A DNA stretch of 64,000 bases from Arenimonas composti TR7-09 = DSM 18010 (lineage in GTDB: Bacteria; Pseudomonadota; Gammaproteobacteria; Xanthomonadales; Xanthomonadaceae), in the NCBI RefSeq assembly GCF_000426365.1, contig NZ_AUFF01000001.1:1-64000 (forward strand), written 5' to 3'. This document shows positions 10,618 through 23,093 of the stretch, piece after piece. Position numbers and translations under genes: made by a program. Below the pieces are notes generated by a model. The model was not told the origin of the DNA. It worked only from the letters and a program-made list of their open reading frames with translations, and did not search any database. Position 1 is the stretch's first letter. Each line of letters starts with the position of its first letter.

Positions 10618-11988
10618 TTGGCGCAGTCCACTCCTGCTGCGGGTGCCCTGGGCGGGCTCGGCAAGTTCACCGAGCTCCGCCAGCGGCTGATGTTCGTGCT
10701 GCTCGCGCTGATCGTCTACCGCCTGGGCAGCTTCATCCCGGTCCCGGGCATCGACCCGGACGCGATGCTGCGGCTCATGGAGGATCAGCGCGGCACGATC
10801 GTGGACATGTTCAACATGTTCTCGGGCGGCGCGCTGAACCGCTTCAGCCTGTTCGCGCTGAACGTCATCCCGTACATCTCGGCGTCCATCATCGTGCAGC
10901 TGATGGGCCAGGTGTACGAACCGTGGAAGGCGATGAAGAAGGAAGGCGAGGCCGGCCGCCGCAAGCTGACCCAGTACTCGCGCTACGGCGCCGTGGTGCT
11001 GGCGATCGTGCAGGCGGGCAGCATCGCTTCGGCGCTGCAGAACCAGGGTGGTGTCGTGTACGAGCCGGGCCCCGGCTTCGTGATGACCGCCATCGTCGCG
11101 CTGACCGCGGGCACCATCTTCCTGATGTGGCTCGGCGAGCAGATCACCGAGCGCGGCATCGGCAACGGCATCTCGCTGATCATCTTTGCGGGTATCGTCG
11201 CCAGCCTGCCGGGCGCGGTCATCAACACGCTGCAGCAGGTCGCCAGTGACCAGCTCAGCGAGCTGGTGATCCTGGTCATCGCGGCGCTGATCCTCGGCGT
11301 GACCTACTTCGTGGTGTTCATGGAACGCGGCCAGCGCCGCATCACCGTGAACTACGCGCGTCGCCAGGGCGGCCGCCAGGCCTACATGAACCAGAGCTCG
11401 CACCTGCCGCTGAAGCTCAACATGGCCGGCGTCATCCCGCCGATCTTCGCGTCGAGCCTGATCATGTTCCCGGCGACGATGTCGCAGTGGTTCGCGGGTC
11501 AGGAAGCGCCGACGGGCGACGGCTGGCGTGACCGCCTGATGGCCGGCCTGCAGGACCTGAGCCAGATGCTCGCGCCGAGCGAGCCGCTGCACATGATCCT
11601 GTACGGGGCCATGATCATCGGCTTCGCGTTCTTCTACACCGCGCTGGTCTTCAATTCGCAGGAGACCGCCGACAACCTGAAGAAGTCGGGCGCGCTGGTT
11701 CCGGGCATCCGCCCGGGCAAGGCGACCGGCGATTACATCGACGGCGTGCTGACCCGTCTTACGCTGATCGGCTCGCTGTACCTGGTGCTGGTCTGCCTGC
11801 TGCCGGAAATGATCCGGGCGTTCTGGAACGTCCCGTTCTACTTCGGCGGCACCTCGCTCCTTATCGTGGTCGTGGTGGTGATGGATTTCACCGCCCAGAT
11901 CCAGGCTCATCTGACGTCGCATCAGTACGAGAGCCTGATGAAGAAGGCGAATCTGAAAGGCGGAAGCCGCGGTCTGACCCGCGGCTGA
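10618..11988 (+). CDS. secY: Preprotein translocase subunit SecY (TTG start)
   Basis: SecY is the channel subunit of the Sec translocon in the inner membrane. The TTG at 10618 is selected: GGAG at 10607-10610 lies 7 nt upstream across the rplO stop, and the N-terminus [20 protein letters not shown] matches relatives. The frame is also open further upstream inside rplO, but that reading is only rplO shadow. The 456-residue product has ten predicted membrane segments, with [15 protein letters not shown] and the cytoplasmic loop segment [15 protein letters not shown] before the plug-distal half. It is the last gene of the spc group. Confidence 0.96.
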   Translation: MAQSTPAAGALGGLGKFTELRQRLMFVLLALIVYRLGSFIPVPGIDPDAMLRLMEDQRGTIVDMFNMFSGGALNRFSLFALNVIPYISASIIVQLMGQVYEPWKAMKKEGEAGRRKLTQYSRYGAVVLAIVQAGSIASALQNQGGVVYEPGPGFVMTAIVALTAGTIFLMWLGEQITERGIGNGISLIIFAGIVASLPGAVINTLQQVASDQLSELVILVIAALILGVTYFVVFMERGQRRITVNYARRQGGRQAYMNQSSHLPLKLNMAGVIPPIFASSLIMFPATMSQWFAGQEAPTGDGWRDRLMAGLQDLSQMLAPSEPLHMILYGAMIIGFAFFYTALVFNSQETADNLKKSGALVPGIRPGKATGDYIDGVLTRLTLIGSLYLVLVCLLPEMIRAFWNVPFYFGGTSLLIVVVVVMDFTAQIQAHLTSHQYESLMKKANLKGGSRGLTRG

Positions 11989-12236
11989 GGCCAACGATGG
12001 GCGGTCCGCGCGGCGGCTTGGCGCGCGGATGAACCGACCCCGTCCTGCGCTTGAGGAGCGCGGGCGCCCGGTCCCAGGAAGGGGCAGGGCAGGGTCGGTT
12101 CGGCGCCGGAGCATGGGCACACTCCCCATGCCGTAGCCGGTCGGGTCTTTCATGGACCCGGCGGGCTACCAATAAACCCCGAGCCCTAGTACAATTTCCG
12201 ATTCACTGCGCTCAATTTAGTTTTGGAGATCGCCTG
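11989..12236 (+). promoter_or_regulatory. secY-rpsM intergenic region with candidate alpha-operon promoter
   Basis: This 248-nt gap has no gene; rpmJ, which often lies here, is absent. TACAAT at 12190-12195 resembles a -10 box but no good -35 accompanies it at 17 nt. Upstream, GGGTC and GACCC near 12145-12159 form the core of an imperfect hairpin. A start near 12202 would give a 35-nt leader before rpsM. In E. coli S4 represses the alpha operon through a leader pseudoknot; no such fold is evident here. Confidence 0.4.
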
Positions 12237-12593
12237 ATGGCGCGCATCGCGGGTGTCAACCTGCCTGTCCAGAAGCATGTCTGGGTGGGCCTGCAGAGTA
12301 TCTTTGGTATCGGCCGCACGCGGTCGAAGCTGGTTTGCGAGGCGGCGGGCATCGCCCCGTCGACCAAGATTCGCGACCTGTCCGAGCCGGAAATCGAGCG
12401 CATCCGCGCCGAGGTGGCCAAGTACACGGTCGAAGGCGACCTGCGTCGTGAGGTCGGCATGTCGATCAAGCGGCTGATGGACCTGGGCTGCTACCGCGGC
12501 CTGCGCCACCGCCGCGGCCTGCCGATGCGCGGCCAGCGCACCCGCACCAATGCCCGGACCCGCAAGGGCCCGCGCAAGGCCATCAAGAAGTAA
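12237..12593 (+). CDS. rpsM: 30S ribosomal protein S13
   Basis: S13 sits in the 30S head and forms bridges to L5. The start at 12237 gives the canonical [26 protein letters not shown] lies 6-11 nt upstream. Longer in-frame readings into the secY gap lack similarity. The 118-residue product has the conserved [21 protein letters not shown]-terminal tail that contacts P-site tRNA. Confidence 0.97.
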   Translation: MARIAGVNLPVQKHVWVGLQSIFGIGRTRSKLVCEAAGIAPSTKIRDLSEPEIERIRAEVAKYTVEGDLRREVGMSIKRLMDLGCYRGLRHRRGLPMRGQRTRTNARTRKGPRKAIKK

Positions 12594-12602
12594 GGACGCC
12601 CA

Positions 12603-12992
12603 ATGAACAAGCCGGCCAACAAGCCCAAGAAGAAGATCAAGCGCGTCGTCACCGACGGCATCGCCCACGTCCAGGCTTCTTTCAACAACACCATCGTCAC
12701 GATCACCGACCGCCAGGGCAACGCCCTGTCGTGGGCGACCTCGGGCGGCGCGGGTTTCCGCGGCTCCCGCAAGTCGACCCCGTTCGCGGCGCAGGTCGCC
12801 GCCGAGAAGGCCGGCAAGGCCGCGCTCGACTACGGCGTGAAGACGCTGGAAGTCCGGATCAAGGGTCCGGGTCCGGGTCGCGAGTCGGCCGTGCGTTCGC
12901 TGAACGCCGTCGGCTACAAGATCACCAACATCATCGACGTCACCCCGATCCCGCACAACGGGTGCCGGCCGCCGAAGAAGCGCCGCGTCTAA
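12603..12992 (+). CDS. rpsK: 30S ribosomal protein S11
   Basis: S11 is part of the 30S platform near the mRNA exit. The 129-residue product has [19 protein letters not shown] and the C-terminal signature [18 protein letters not shown]. It is 9 nt after rpsM. Confidence 0.98.
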   Translation: MNKPANKPKKKIKRVVTDGIAHVQASFNNTIVTITDRQGNALSWATSGGAGFRGSRKSTPFAAQVAAEKAGKAALDYGVKTLEVRIKGPGPGRESAVRSLNAVGYKITNIIDVTPIPHNGCRPPKKRRV

Positions 12993-13013
12993 CGGGAACA
13001 GGAGACTACTTAA

Positions 13014-13643
<630 letters not shown>

Positions 13644-13665
13644 TCCTCCAGGAGACGCCTTGACC

Positions 13666-14661
13666 ATGACGGTTACCGCCACCCAGGTGCTGCGCCCCCG
13701 CGGCCCGCACATCGAACGACTCGGCTCCAACCGCGCCAAAGTGGTCATCGAACCGCTGGAGCGCGGCTACGGCCACACGCTGGGCAACGCCCTGCGCCGC
13801 GTGCTGCTGTCGTCGATCCCCGGCTTCGCCATCACGGAAGTCGAGATCGACGGCGTCCTGCACGAATACACGACCGTCGAGGGTCTGCAGGAGGACGTGC
13901 TCGAAGTCCTGCTCAACCTCAAGGACGTCGCCATCCGCATGCACAACGTGGACCACACCACGCTGACGCTGCAGAAGAAGGGCCCGGGCGTCGTCACCGC
14001 CGCCGACATCCGCACCGACCACAACGTCGAGATCGTCAATCCCGACCACGTGATCGCGCACCTGACCAAGGACACGGCGCTGAACATGCGCCTGAAGATC
14101 GAGCGCGGCTTCGGTTACCAGCCGGCCGCCGATCGCCGCCGCCCGGACGAAGAGTCCCGTGCGATCGGTCGCCTGGTCCTGGATGCCACGTTCTCGCCCG
14201 TTCGCCGCGTCGCCTACGCCGTGGAAGCGGCGCGTGTCGAGCAGCGCACCGACCTGGACAAGCTGGTGCTGGAGATCGAAACCAACGGCACGATCGACGC
14301 CGAGGACGCCGTCCGCACCGCGGCCGACATCCTGACCGACCAGCTGTCGGTGTTCGGTGACTTCACCCAGCGCGAGCGCGGCACCAAGCAGGTGCAGACG
14401 ACGGGCGTGGATCCGGTGCTGCTGCGCCCGATCGACGACCTCGAGCTGACGGTGCGCTCGGCCAACTGCCTCAAGGCCGAGAACATCTACTACATCGGCG
14501 ACCTGATCCAGCGCACCGAGGTCGAGCTGCTGAAGACCCCGAACCTGGGCAAGAAGTCGCTCACCGAGATCAAGGAAGTGCTCGCCCAGCGCGGCCTCTC
14601 CCTCGGCATGAAGCTGGAGAACTGGCCGCCGGCCGGTCTGCAGCAGGGCATGCTGGGTTGA
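13666..14661 (+). CDS. rpoA: RNA polymerase alpha subunit
   Basis: Alpha nucleates RNA polymerase assembly and contacts UP elements and activators. The ATG at 13666 gives [13 protein letters not shown]; a TTG at 13660 lies nearer the AGGAG at 13650-13654 and cannot be fully excluded. The 331-residue product has the N-terminal dimerisation domain ([19 protein letters not shown]) and a C-terminal domain from about residue 250 with [14 protein letters not shown] and [17 protein letters not shown]. The sequence is strongly Xanthomonadaceae-like throughout. Confidence 0.97.
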   Translation: MTVTATQVLRPRGPHIERLGSNRAKVVIEPLERGYGHTLGNALRRVLLSSIPGFAITEVEIDGVLHEYTTVEGLQEDVLEVLLNLKDVAIRMHNVDHTTLTLQKKGPGVVTAADIRTDHNVEIVNPDHVIAHLTKDTALNMRLKIERGFGYQPAADRRRPDEESRAIGRLVLDATFSPVRRVAYAVEAARVEQRTDLDKLVLEIETNGTIDAEDAVRTAADILTDQLSVFGDFTQRERGTKQVQTTGVDPVLLRPIDDLELTVRSANCLKAENIYYIGDLIQRTEVELLKTPNLGKKSLTEIKEVLAQRGLSLGMKLENWPPAGLQQGMLG

Positions 14662-14693
14662 TCCCGGCCCGGAACATTTAAGGAACCACGACC

Positions 14694-15074
14694 ATGCGCC
14701 ACCAGAAATCCGGCCGTAAGCTCGGCCGCACCAGCGCCCACCGCGAAGCCATGTTCTCGAACATGGCCGCGTCGCTGATCAAGCACGAGCTGATCCGCAC
14801 CACCCTGCCGAAGGCGAAGGAACTGCGCCGCGTCGCCGAGCCGCTGATCACCATCGGCAAGACCGACGGCGTCGCCAACCGCCGCCTCGCGATGTCCCGC
14901 CTGCGCGACAAGGAAGCCGTCGGCAAGCTGTTCGTCGAACTCGGCCCGCGTTACAAGGCCCGCCCGGGCGGTTACCTGCGCATCCTCAAGTGCGGCTTCC
15001 GCGACGGCGACAACGCGCCGATGGCGTACGTCGAACTCGTCGACCGCCCGCAGGTCGCCGAAGCGGCCGAGTGA
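14694..15074 (+). CDS. rplQ: 50S ribosomal protein L17
   Basis: L17 surrounds the tunnel exit. The 126-residue product starts [19 protein letters not shown] and includes the family's [20 protein letters not shown]. It is the last gene of the superoperon; a terminator follows after 35 nt. Confidence 0.98.
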   Translation: MRHQKSGRKLGRTSAHREAMFSNMAASLIKHELIRTTLPKAKELRRVAEPLITIGKTDGVANRRLAMSRLRDKEAVGKLFVELGPRYKARPGGYLRILKCGFRDGDNAPMAYVELVDRPQVAEAAE

Positions 15075-15109
15075 GTCCGGCCGCGCGCCGGCACACCGAG
15101 ACAAGCGCG

Positions 15110-15138
15110 ACCCCGGCTCCGGCCGGGGTTTCGTTTTT
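15110..15138 (+). terminator. Intrinsic terminator of the ribosomal superoperon
   Basis: ACCCCGGC (15110-15117) and GCCGGGGT (15122-15129) form an 8-bp stem with a TCCG loop, followed by TTTCGTTTTT. It closes the alpha operon before dsbB. Confidence 0.85.
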
Positions 15139-15208
15139 CCGGCACCTGAAACTTCGCGCGCGCACCGCGGTCCGCTAACCTGAGCACAACGTCTTTTCGC
15201 AGCTGCCG

Positions 15209-15724
15209 ATGAAAGCCAATCCCTTCGCCTGGTCCTTCCGTCTCCAGTTCCTGCTCGGCGCCGTGCTGAGCTGGGGAATGATCGGCATCGCGCTCTACAT
15301 CGAGCACGGCATGCTGATGCTGCCGTGCCCGCTGTGCATGCTGCAGCGGCTGGCGTTCGCGGTGCTGGGTGGCGTGTTCCTGCTGGGGGCGCTGCATGGC
15401 CCGAAGGGGGCCGTCGGTCGTCGCGTCTACGGCCTGCTCGCGCTGGTTCCCGCCGGCTTCGGCGGATACACCGCCGGGCGCCACGTCTGGATCCAGTCGC
15501 TGCCGCCATCGGAAGTGCCGCAATGCACGAACATGAGCCTGGACTTCATGGTCGACGCGTTCGGTCCGCTGAAGGCGTTGCAGACGGCGCTGCAGGGCTC
15601 CGGCGAGTGCGCCAAGGTCGACGCGGTCTTCGGCCTGTCGATTCCGTGGTGGGCGCTGATCTGGTTCGTCCTCCTGGGCGTGTGGGCGCTGTTCGCCGCG
15701 TTCCGTGTGAGGCGCGTCCGATGA
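15209..15724 (+). CDS. dsbB: Disulfide bond formation protein B
   Basis: DsbB reoxidises DsbA and passes electrons to quinone in the inner membrane. The 171-residue product has four predicted membrane helices. The first periplasmic pair is C40-P-L-C43 within LPCPLCMLQR, and the second is C106 and C134, matching the E. coli layout. It stands first after the ribosomal terminator and its TGA overlaps the ATG of the DAHP synthase gene (ATGA), so the two are probably coupled. TAACCT at 15176-15181 is a possible -10 box. Confidence 0.95.
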   Translation: MKANPFAWSFRLQFLLGAVLSWGMIGIALYIEHGMLMLPCPLCMLQRLAFAVLGGVFLLGALHGPKGAVGRRVYGLLALVPAGFGGYTAGRHVWIQSLPPSEVPQCTNMSLDFMVDAFGPLKALQTALQGSGECAKVDAVFGLSIPWWALIWFVLLGVWALFAAFRVRRVR

Positions 15725-17118
15725 GCGCCGGCGACCGCGGCCTGCAGACCGTGGCCCTGCCCGTGGGCTGGGCGCCGGACAGCTGGCGCACGCGTCCGGC
15801 GACCCAGCAGCCGGTCTATCCGGACGCCGGGGCGCTGGCCGACGTCCAGCAGGAGTTGCGGCGGCTGCCGCCGCTGGTGACGTCGTGGGAGATCCTCGTG
15901 CTGAAGAAGCAGCTCGCGGAGGCGCAGGAAGGCCGCCGCTTCGTGCTGCAGGGCGGCGACTGCGCCGAGAGTTTCGACGACTGCGAGTCGGCGCAGATCT
16001 CCAACCGCCTGAAGGTGCTGCTGCAGATGAGCCTGGTGCTCGTGCACGGCCTGCGCCTTCCCGTCGTCCGCGTCGGCCGTTTCGCCGGGCAGTACGCCAA
16101 GCCGCGATCCGCCGACAGCGAGGAACGCGACGGCGTCAGCCTGCCGAGCTATCGCGGCGATTTCATCAACCAGCCGGCCTTCACCGCCGAGGCGCGCACC
16201 CCGGATCCGCGGCGGATGGTGAAAGGCCATGCGCGTTCGGCGATGACGATGAACTTCGTCCGCGCGCTGATCGATGGTGGCTTCGCCGACCTGCATCACC
16301 CGGAGTACTGGGACCTCGGCTGGGTCGGGCATTCGCCGCTGTCGGCGGACTACGCGCGCATGGTCGCCGCGGTCGGCGACGCGGTGCGCTTCATGGAGAC
16401 GATCTCCGGCGAGTCCCTGCACAACCTCGAGCGCGCCGACTTCTACACCTCGCACGAAGCGCTGCTGCTGCCGTATGAGGAAGCGCTGACCCGGCAGGTG
16501 CCGCGGCAGTGGGGCTGGTTCAACCTGTCGACGCACTTCCCGTGGATCGGCATGCGCACGGCCGATCTCGACGGCGCCCACGTCGAATACTTCCGTGGGC
16601 TGCGCAACCCGGTCGCGGTGAAGGTCGGGCCGTCGCTCACGCCGGACCAGCTGCTGCGCCTCGCCGAACGGCTGAACCCGGACGACGAGCCGGGGCGCCT
16701 GGCCTTCATCCACCGGATGGGCGCCGCCAGGATCGCGGACAAGCTGCCGCCGCTGCTCGAGGCCATGCGCCGCGAGGGGCGCCGCGTCCTGTGGATCTGC
16801 GACCCGATGCACGGCAATACCGAGACCACCAGCAACGGCTACAAGACCCGCCGCTTCGCCAACATCCGCGACGAGGTCGAGACCGCCTTCGAGCTGCACG
16901 CGGCGGCCGGCACGCGCCTCGGCGGCGTGCACCTGGAACTGACCGGCGAGAACGTCACCGAATGCACCGGCGGCGCCCGCGACCTCACCGACACCGACCT
17001 CGGCCGCGCCTACCGCTCGACGGTGGACCCGCGGCTGAACTACGAACAGTCGCTGGAGATCGCGATGCTGATCGTGCGCAAGCACGCGCAGCTGAAGGCG
17101 CCGGTCGCGCCGGGTTGA
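15721..17118 (+). CDS. Class II 3-deoxy-7-phosphoheptulonate (DAHP) synthase
   Basis: This enzyme condenses phosphoenolpyruvate and erythrose 4-phosphate in the first step of the shikimate pathway. The sequence is of the plant/actinobacterial AroA-II type: LQGGDCAESFDDC near residues 76-88, RVGRFAGQYAKPRS, and the metal-binding-region segments DPMHGNT, HLELTGENVTEC and DPRLNYEQSLE. At 465 residues it is full length. The ATG at 15721 overlaps the dsbB stop; the frame is open upstream but only as dsbB shadow. Its link to dsbB is positional; no functional tie is known to me. Confidence 0.93.
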   Translation: MSAGDRGLQTVALPVGWAPDSWRTRPATQQPVYPDAGALADVQQELRRLPPLVTSWEILVLKKQLAEAQEGRRFVLQGGDCAESFDDCESAQISNRLKVLLQMSLVLVHGLRLPVVRVGRFAGQYAKPRSADSEERDGVSLPSYRGDFINQPAFTAEARTPDPRRMVKGHARSAMTMNFVRALIDGGFADLHHPEYWDLGWVGHSPLSADYARMVAAVGDAVRFMETISGESLHNLERADFYTSHEALLLPYEEALTRQVPRQWGWFNLSTHFPWIGMRTADLDGAHVEYFRGLRNPVAVKVGPSLTPDQLLRLAERLNPDDEPGRLAFIHRMGAARIADKLPPLLEAMRREGRRVLWICDPMHGNTETTSNGYKTRRFANIRDEVETAFELHAAAGTRLGGVHLELTGENVTECTGGARDLTDTDLGRAYRSTVDPRLNYEQSLEIAMLIVRKHAQLKAPVAPG

Positions 17119-17174
17119 GCATCGGCGGTCGAGGGCGGCTGCATTCGCGGTCGCAACTTCGCCGGCAGCAATGA

Positions 17175-17205
17175 AAACGCCCCGCGTTCGCGGGGCGTTT
17201 CGTTT
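17175..17205 (+). terminator. Bidirectional terminator between DAHP synthase and typA
   Basis: AAACGCCCCG (17175-17184) pairs with CGGGGCGTTT (17191-17200) around a CGTTCG loop. Downstream on + is TTTCGTTT. On - the stem ends in TTTT, so it can serve both convergent genes. Confidence 0.85.
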
Positions 17206-17225
17206 CCGCCAGTACGGGTGACCCG

Positions 17226-19067
<1,842 letters not shown>

Positions 19068-19214
19068 GCGGGCGGGCGCCGGGGGCGCGTTCTCGAGGCG
19101 AAAGGAAGCCGGCGAGTATAGCCCGGAACGGGGTGCCTCCGCCCGCGGAATCGCGCCTGTGGCATCCTGACGGCCCGCCGGCGACCCGCCGGCCGCCATG
19201 AACCGGAGATCCCC

Positions 19215-19724
19215 ATGAGCCTGACCGCCGTCTTCACCACCGCCCGCGGCCCGATCCGCGTCCGCCTGAACCCGGAAAAGGCCCCGGTCACCGTCGCCAG
19301 CTTCGTCAACCTGGCCCAGCGCGGTTTCTACGACGGCCTGAACTTCCACCGGGTCATCGCCGATTTCATGATCCAGGGCGGCTGCCCGGAAGGCTCCGGC
19401 CGCGGCGGCCCCGGCTATCGTTTCGAGGACGAAACCCGCAACGGCCTGCGCCACGACAAGCCGGGCGTGCTGTCCATGGCCAATGCCGGCCCGAACACCA
19501 ACGGCAGCCAGTTCTTCATCACCCACGTGCCGACCCCGCACCTCGACGGCCGCCACACCGTGTTCGGCGAGGTCGAGGGCGCGGACGACCAGAGAGTGGT
19601 CGACGCGATCCGCGGCGGCGACCGCATCGAGAGCGTGCGCATCGAAGGCGATGCCTCGGCCCTGCTGCAGGCGCAGTCCGCCCGGGTGGCCGACTGGAAC
19701 CGGGCGCTCGACGCCGGCCGCTGA
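19215..19724 (+). CDS. ppiB: Cyclophilin-type peptidyl-prolyl cis-trans isomerase
   Basis: It catalyses proline cis-trans isomerisation. The 169-residue single-domain cyclophilin has the active-site elements [30 protein letters not shown] and [11 protein letters not shown]. There is no signal peptide, so it is cytoplasmic and PpiB-like rather than PpiA-like. It is transcribed divergently from typA and faces the M48 protease gene. Confidence 0.95.
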   Translation: MSLTAVFTTARGPIRVRLNPEKAPVTVASFVNLAQRGFYDGLNFHRVIADFMIQGGCPEGSGRGGPGYRFEDETRNGLRHDKPGVLSMANAGPNTNGSQFFITHVPTPHLDGRHTVFGEVEGADDQRVVDAIRGGDRIESVRIEGDASALLQAQSARVADWNRALDAGR

Positions 19725-19736
19725 AGCCCGGCCAGG

Positions 19737-19760
19737 ACGGCGCCGCAGCCGCGGCGCCGT
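19737..19760. terminator. Strong hairpin between convergent ppiB and M48 protease gene
   Basis: ACGGCGCCGC and GCGGCGCCGT form a perfect 10-bp stem around AGCC. No T-run is present on either strand. Its position between two convergent stop codons suggests a U-less or factor-assisted bidirectional terminator. Confidence 0.45.
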
Positions 19761-21734
19761 TCAGCGCGTGAAACGCGCACCCTCCAGCAGCGCCGCGGTC
19801 GCCGTGGCCTCTGCGTGATACCAGGGCTCGGGCGCGATCCAGAGCAGCAGCACCAGCCGACCCGCCTGTTCGCCGGCGGCGACCAGGCCGCGATGGCGCA
19901 GGCCGTTGGTGCCGGCGAGGCGGATGCCGGCCCGCCACCCGCTTTCACCCGCCGCCGACCACGGGTCCGCCGCCGCGTAGCGGATCTCGCGCCAGCCGGC
20001 GTCGTGCAGGGCGGCGGCGAGGTCCAGCTGCAGCCCGGCACGGCCGCGCCCGGGTCGCCAGCGACGGGCCCCGGGCCGGGCATCGTGCAGCAGCGCCTCG
20101 CCGGCGTCGACGCCGGAGACGATCAGCAGCCGATCGAGCGGCAGCCCGTGCCGCGTCCATTGCTCGAAGCCGGCCCCCGGCTGGCGGGCCCAGTCCTGGC
20201 GGGTGAGCAGGCGCAGGCCGAAGACGCGGCGCTGGCGCGGAGCGCTCACCGCCGGAACCTCATGACGTTCCTGATCGGCCACTGCCTCCGCAGCATCCAT
20301 GGCGGCGAGCACTGCCGCCAGCGCGTTTCCGTCACCGGCGAGCGCGCGCCGCGCCGCGGCCTCGCTCCCGGCGATTCCGGAGGCGGCTTCGGTGTCGGCG
20401 GTGTCGGCGGCATCGGCGGCGCCGGCCAGCATCGCCGCCGTGACCTCGGGCCGGCCGAATGCGACTTCCGTCGCCAGCCAGCGCGCGTGGAATGGAGCGA
20501 GCACGGCCAGCCAGCGCGCGGCGCCCGCATCGCCGGCGTCGACGTCGACGTCGGAAGTTCCCAGTCGCGCCCGCAGCTCGGCGACCCGCTCGCGTTGCGG
20601 CGGGTGCGTGCGCGCCGCCGGCACCGGCGCCGCATCCGCCTCCACGACCAGGCGGCTCCAGAGGCGCAGCCCGGCTGCCGGCGGATAGCCGGCGGCCGCC
20701 AGCATCGCCAGCGCATCGGCATCGGCGCGTCGTTCGATCGCCGGGTCGCCGGCCTGCGGGTCGCCGCCTGCCTCGCCGCGGCGCCAGCGCTCGCGGGCGT
20801 CGCCACGGCGGGCATGCGCGAGTTCGTGGGCGAGCACGAAGGCCACCTCGGCCTCGTCGCGGCAGCGCAGCAGGGTGCCGGTGCGCAGCACCAGCAGCGC
20901 GTCGGGGATCGACCACGCGTTGAAGCCGGGCTCGCGCAGCAGGTGCAGCCGCAGCGTGTCGCAGCGCTCCGGCGCCAACCGGCAGGCGATGCCGCGCAGA
21001 TAGGCGTGCAGGTCGGCGTCGTCCTCGCGACCCGGGTGGGCGAGCAGCTGGCGTTCGAAGCGGGCGACGGCGCGGTCGAGGTCGGCGTCGACGTCGGCCT
21101 CGGGCAGCGCGGTCGCCGGCGCGCCCGGCAATCGTGCCGCGGTAACCCCGGCCAGCGGGAAGCCGCGCAGCAGCTGGCGGGCGAGCCGCTCCAGGTCGGC
21201 GGCGCGGGCAGGGTCGCCACCGGGCCGCGACAGTGCGCGCCGGGCGACCACCACACCGCTCTCCAGGTCGAGCAGCAGCGCGACCGCCTGCGGCGAAGCC
21301 CCACCGGCGCGCAGGCGCGCGAACAGGGCCAGCCGCCCGGGCATCGCCTGCCGCAGCGCCTGCGCCGCGTCGGCACCGATGTCCAGCCGTGGCTGCCGCG
21401 ATCGCGGTTCGCCGGGCCCGGGCAGCAACGCATCCGCGATCGCATCCACCCGCAGCAGGGCCTGTTCCAGCGCCGGGTCGTCGCGGGGATCGGGAGGCGG
21501 CGCCCAGGGAACCGGCGGCTCCGGCAGTGCCAGTGCGGCGGCCACCGCCTGCGGCCAGTGCCTGACCGCGCGTTCCGAGTCGCGCGCCGAAGGCAGCGGG
21601 CCGGCACCGCGCACGATCTCGACATCGGCGCGCACGACGACCAGCCCGTCCACCGCGGCGGAACGCTCCGGCGTCGCCGCTGCGACGAGCAGCACGGGCA
21701 GCAGGAAACGGCGCAGGAACGCGGCGAACGGCAT
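19761..21734 (-). CDS. Secreted M48-type metalloprotease (HELAH)
   Basis: The start at 21734 gives MPFAAFLRRFLLPVLLVAAA, a clear signal peptide; an in-frame ATG 11 codons upstream is less suitable. The 657-residue product carries the zinc-protease motif HELAH at residues 303-307 and a downstream ERRADADA that matches the third-ligand helix of M48 (Oma1/BepA-like) peptidases. The first 200 residues, including LLLDLESGVVVARRALS, are unassigned, as is the C-terminal 200-residue region. Periplasmic action is inferred from the signal peptide. Substrate and partner are unknown. Confidence 0.75.
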   Translation of the reverse strand: MPFAAFLRRFLLPVLLVAAATPERSAAVDGLVVVRADVEIVRGAGPLPSARDSERAVRHWPQAVAAALALPEPPVPWAPPPDPRDDPALEQALLRVDAIADALLPGPGEPRSRQPRLDIGADAAQALRQAMPGRLALFARLRAGGASPQAVALLLDLESGVVVARRALSRPGGDPARAADLERLARQLLRGFPLAGVTAARLPGAPATALPEADVDADLDRAVARFERQLLAHPGREDDADLHAYLRGIACRLAPERCDTLRLHLLREPGFNAWSIPDALLVLRTGTLLRCRDEAEVAFVLAHELAHARRGDARERWRRGEAGGDPQAGDPAIERRADADALAMLAAAGYPPAAGLRLWSRLVVEADAAPVPAARTHPPQRERVAELRARLGTSDVDVDAGDAGAARWLAVLAPFHARWLATEVAFGRPEVTAAMLAGAADAADTADTEAASGIAGSEAAARRALAGDGNALAAVLAAMDAAEAVADQERHEVPAVSAPRQRRVFGLRLLTRQDWARQPGAGFEQWTRHGLPLDRLLIVSGVDAGEALLHDARPGARRWRPGRGRAGLQLDLAAALHDAGWREIRYAAADPWSAAGESGWRAGIRLAGTNGLRHRGLVAAGEQAGRLVLLLWIAPEPWYHAEATATAALLEGARFTR

Positions 21735-21845
21735 CGCCGCAGCATGCCCGAACCGGCTTCCCCGCACAGCGCCGGCGAGGCCGGGAAAGGGCGGCGTGGT
21801 ATCCTTCGGCGGCTAACCGACCGTCATCCAGCCGCGAGGATTCCG

Positions 21846-23045
21846 ATGCCCCAGCTCGCCACGCGCATGGGCAATGCCAAGCCCAGCGCCATCATGGCCG
21901 TCGCCGAAAAGGCGAAGAAGCTCAAGTCCGAAGGCCGCGACATCGTCAGCTTCTCGATCGGCGTCCCGAACTTCCTGCCCGGCGAGCACGTCTACGCCGC
22001 GGCCCGCGAGGCGCTGGCGAAGGACAGCGGCCAGTACGGCAGCAACCGCGGCGCCGACGCGCTGCTCGACGCCTTCCTGAAGCACATCGAGGCGCTCGGC
22101 TTCACCGGCTACACGCGCATGAACTGCGCCACCGGCATCGGTGCCAAGCACATCCTCTACAACCTGGCGGAAGCGCTGCTGGATCCGGGCGACACGATCG
22201 CGTACGCGGTGCCGTTCTGGACCACCTACGCCGACATCGCCGAGGTGCTGGGCGCGAAGATCCTCGAACTGCCGTGCCCGTCGAGCCAGGACTACAAGCT
22301 GACGCCGGCCCAGCTCGACGCCGCGCTGGCGACGAAGCCGAAGGTGTTCCTGTTCAACAACCCCAACAACCCGACCGGCATGGTCTACACGCGCGACGAG
22401 ATCGCCGCGCTCGCCGACGTGATCGCGAAGCACCCGGACACCTGGGTGATCACCGACGACATCTACAACACGATGGTGTTCGACGGCATCGGCTACCACA
22501 ACTTCGTGATGCTGCGGCCGGAACTGCGCGACCGCGTGATCTTCGTCGACTCGATCTCCAAGACCTACGGCATGCCGGGCTGGCGCGCCGGTTTCATCGC
22601 CGGTCCCGAGGTCGTCGCGAAGGCGCTGACGGTGCTGAACTCGACCCACATCACCAACCTGCCGGAAGTGGTCACCGCCGCCGCGGTCGCCGCGCTGGCC
22701 GGCCCGCAGGACGTGCCGACCGCGAAGCGCGCCGAGTTCCAGGCGCGCCGCGACCTCGTCGTCGCCACGATGAACGCGATCCCCGGCGTGGTCTGCCCGA
22801 AGCCGCAGGGCGCGTTCTACGTGTTCCCCGACATCAGCTGCGCCTTCGGCAAGTCGCACAAGGGCGTCAAGATCGCGAACGACGTCGACTTCTGCAACGT
22901 GCTGCTGGAGGCCAAGGGCGTCGCCTGCGTGCCGGGCTCGGCCTTCGGCGAGCCGCGTTCGCTGCGGATCAGCTACACCTGCCCGGAAGCGCAGCTGCCC
23001 GTGGGCCTCGAACGCATCCGCGAGTTCTTCGCCGAACTCGCCTGA
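21846..23045 (+). CDS. Class I/II PLP-dependent aminotransferase
   Basis: The 399-residue product belongs to fold-type I aminotransferases, close to aspartate/aromatic aminotransferases. Key features are NNPNNPTGMVYT (PLP-contact Asn), the Asp/Tyr segment TDDIYNTMVF, and the Schiff-base lysine in SISKTYGMPGWRAGF. GAGGA precedes the ATG, and TATCCT at 21800-21805 may be its -10 box. The exact amino donor cannot be read from sequence. It is followed by two REP copies and mdh, so a link to oxaloacetate/aspartate metabolism is possible. Confidence 0.9.
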   Translation: MPQLATRMGNAKPSAIMAVAEKAKKLKSEGRDIVSFSIGVPNFLPGEHVYAAAREALAKDSGQYGSNRGADALLDAFLKHIEALGFTGYTRMNCATGIGAKHILYNLAEALLDPGDTIAYAVPFWTTYADIAEVLGAKILELPCPSSQDYKLTPAQLDAALATKPKVFLFNNPNNPTGMVYTRDEIAALADVIAKHPDTWVITDDIYNTMVFDGIGYHNFVMLRPELRDRVIFVDSISKTYGMPGWRAGFIAGPEVVAKALTVLNSTHITNLPEVVTAAAVAALAGPQDVPTAKRAEFQARRDLVVATMNAIPGVVCPKPQGAFYVFPDISCAFGKSHKGVKIANDVDFCNVLLEAKGVACVPGSAFGEPRSLRISYTCPEAQLPVGLERIREFFAELA

Positions 23046-23060
23046 CCCTCCCCCTCATCT

Positions 23061-23082
23061 GCAGGAGCGCCTTCAGGCGCGA
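23061..23082 (+). repeat. REP-like hairpin repeat, copy 1
   Basis: GCAGGAGCGCCTTCAGGCGC plus GA. The core GCGCCTTCAGGCGC folds into a 5-bp stem around TTCA. It is a variant of the GTAGGAGCGGCTTCAGCCGC family seen at 40214, 45015 and 45123. Confidence 0.75.
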
Positions 23083-23093
23083 TCCACCACCCA

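Noticed and set aside
11989-12236. rpmJ (L36) between secY and rpsM
   Set aside because: No frame in the gap encodes the short Cys/Lys-rich L36 sequence.
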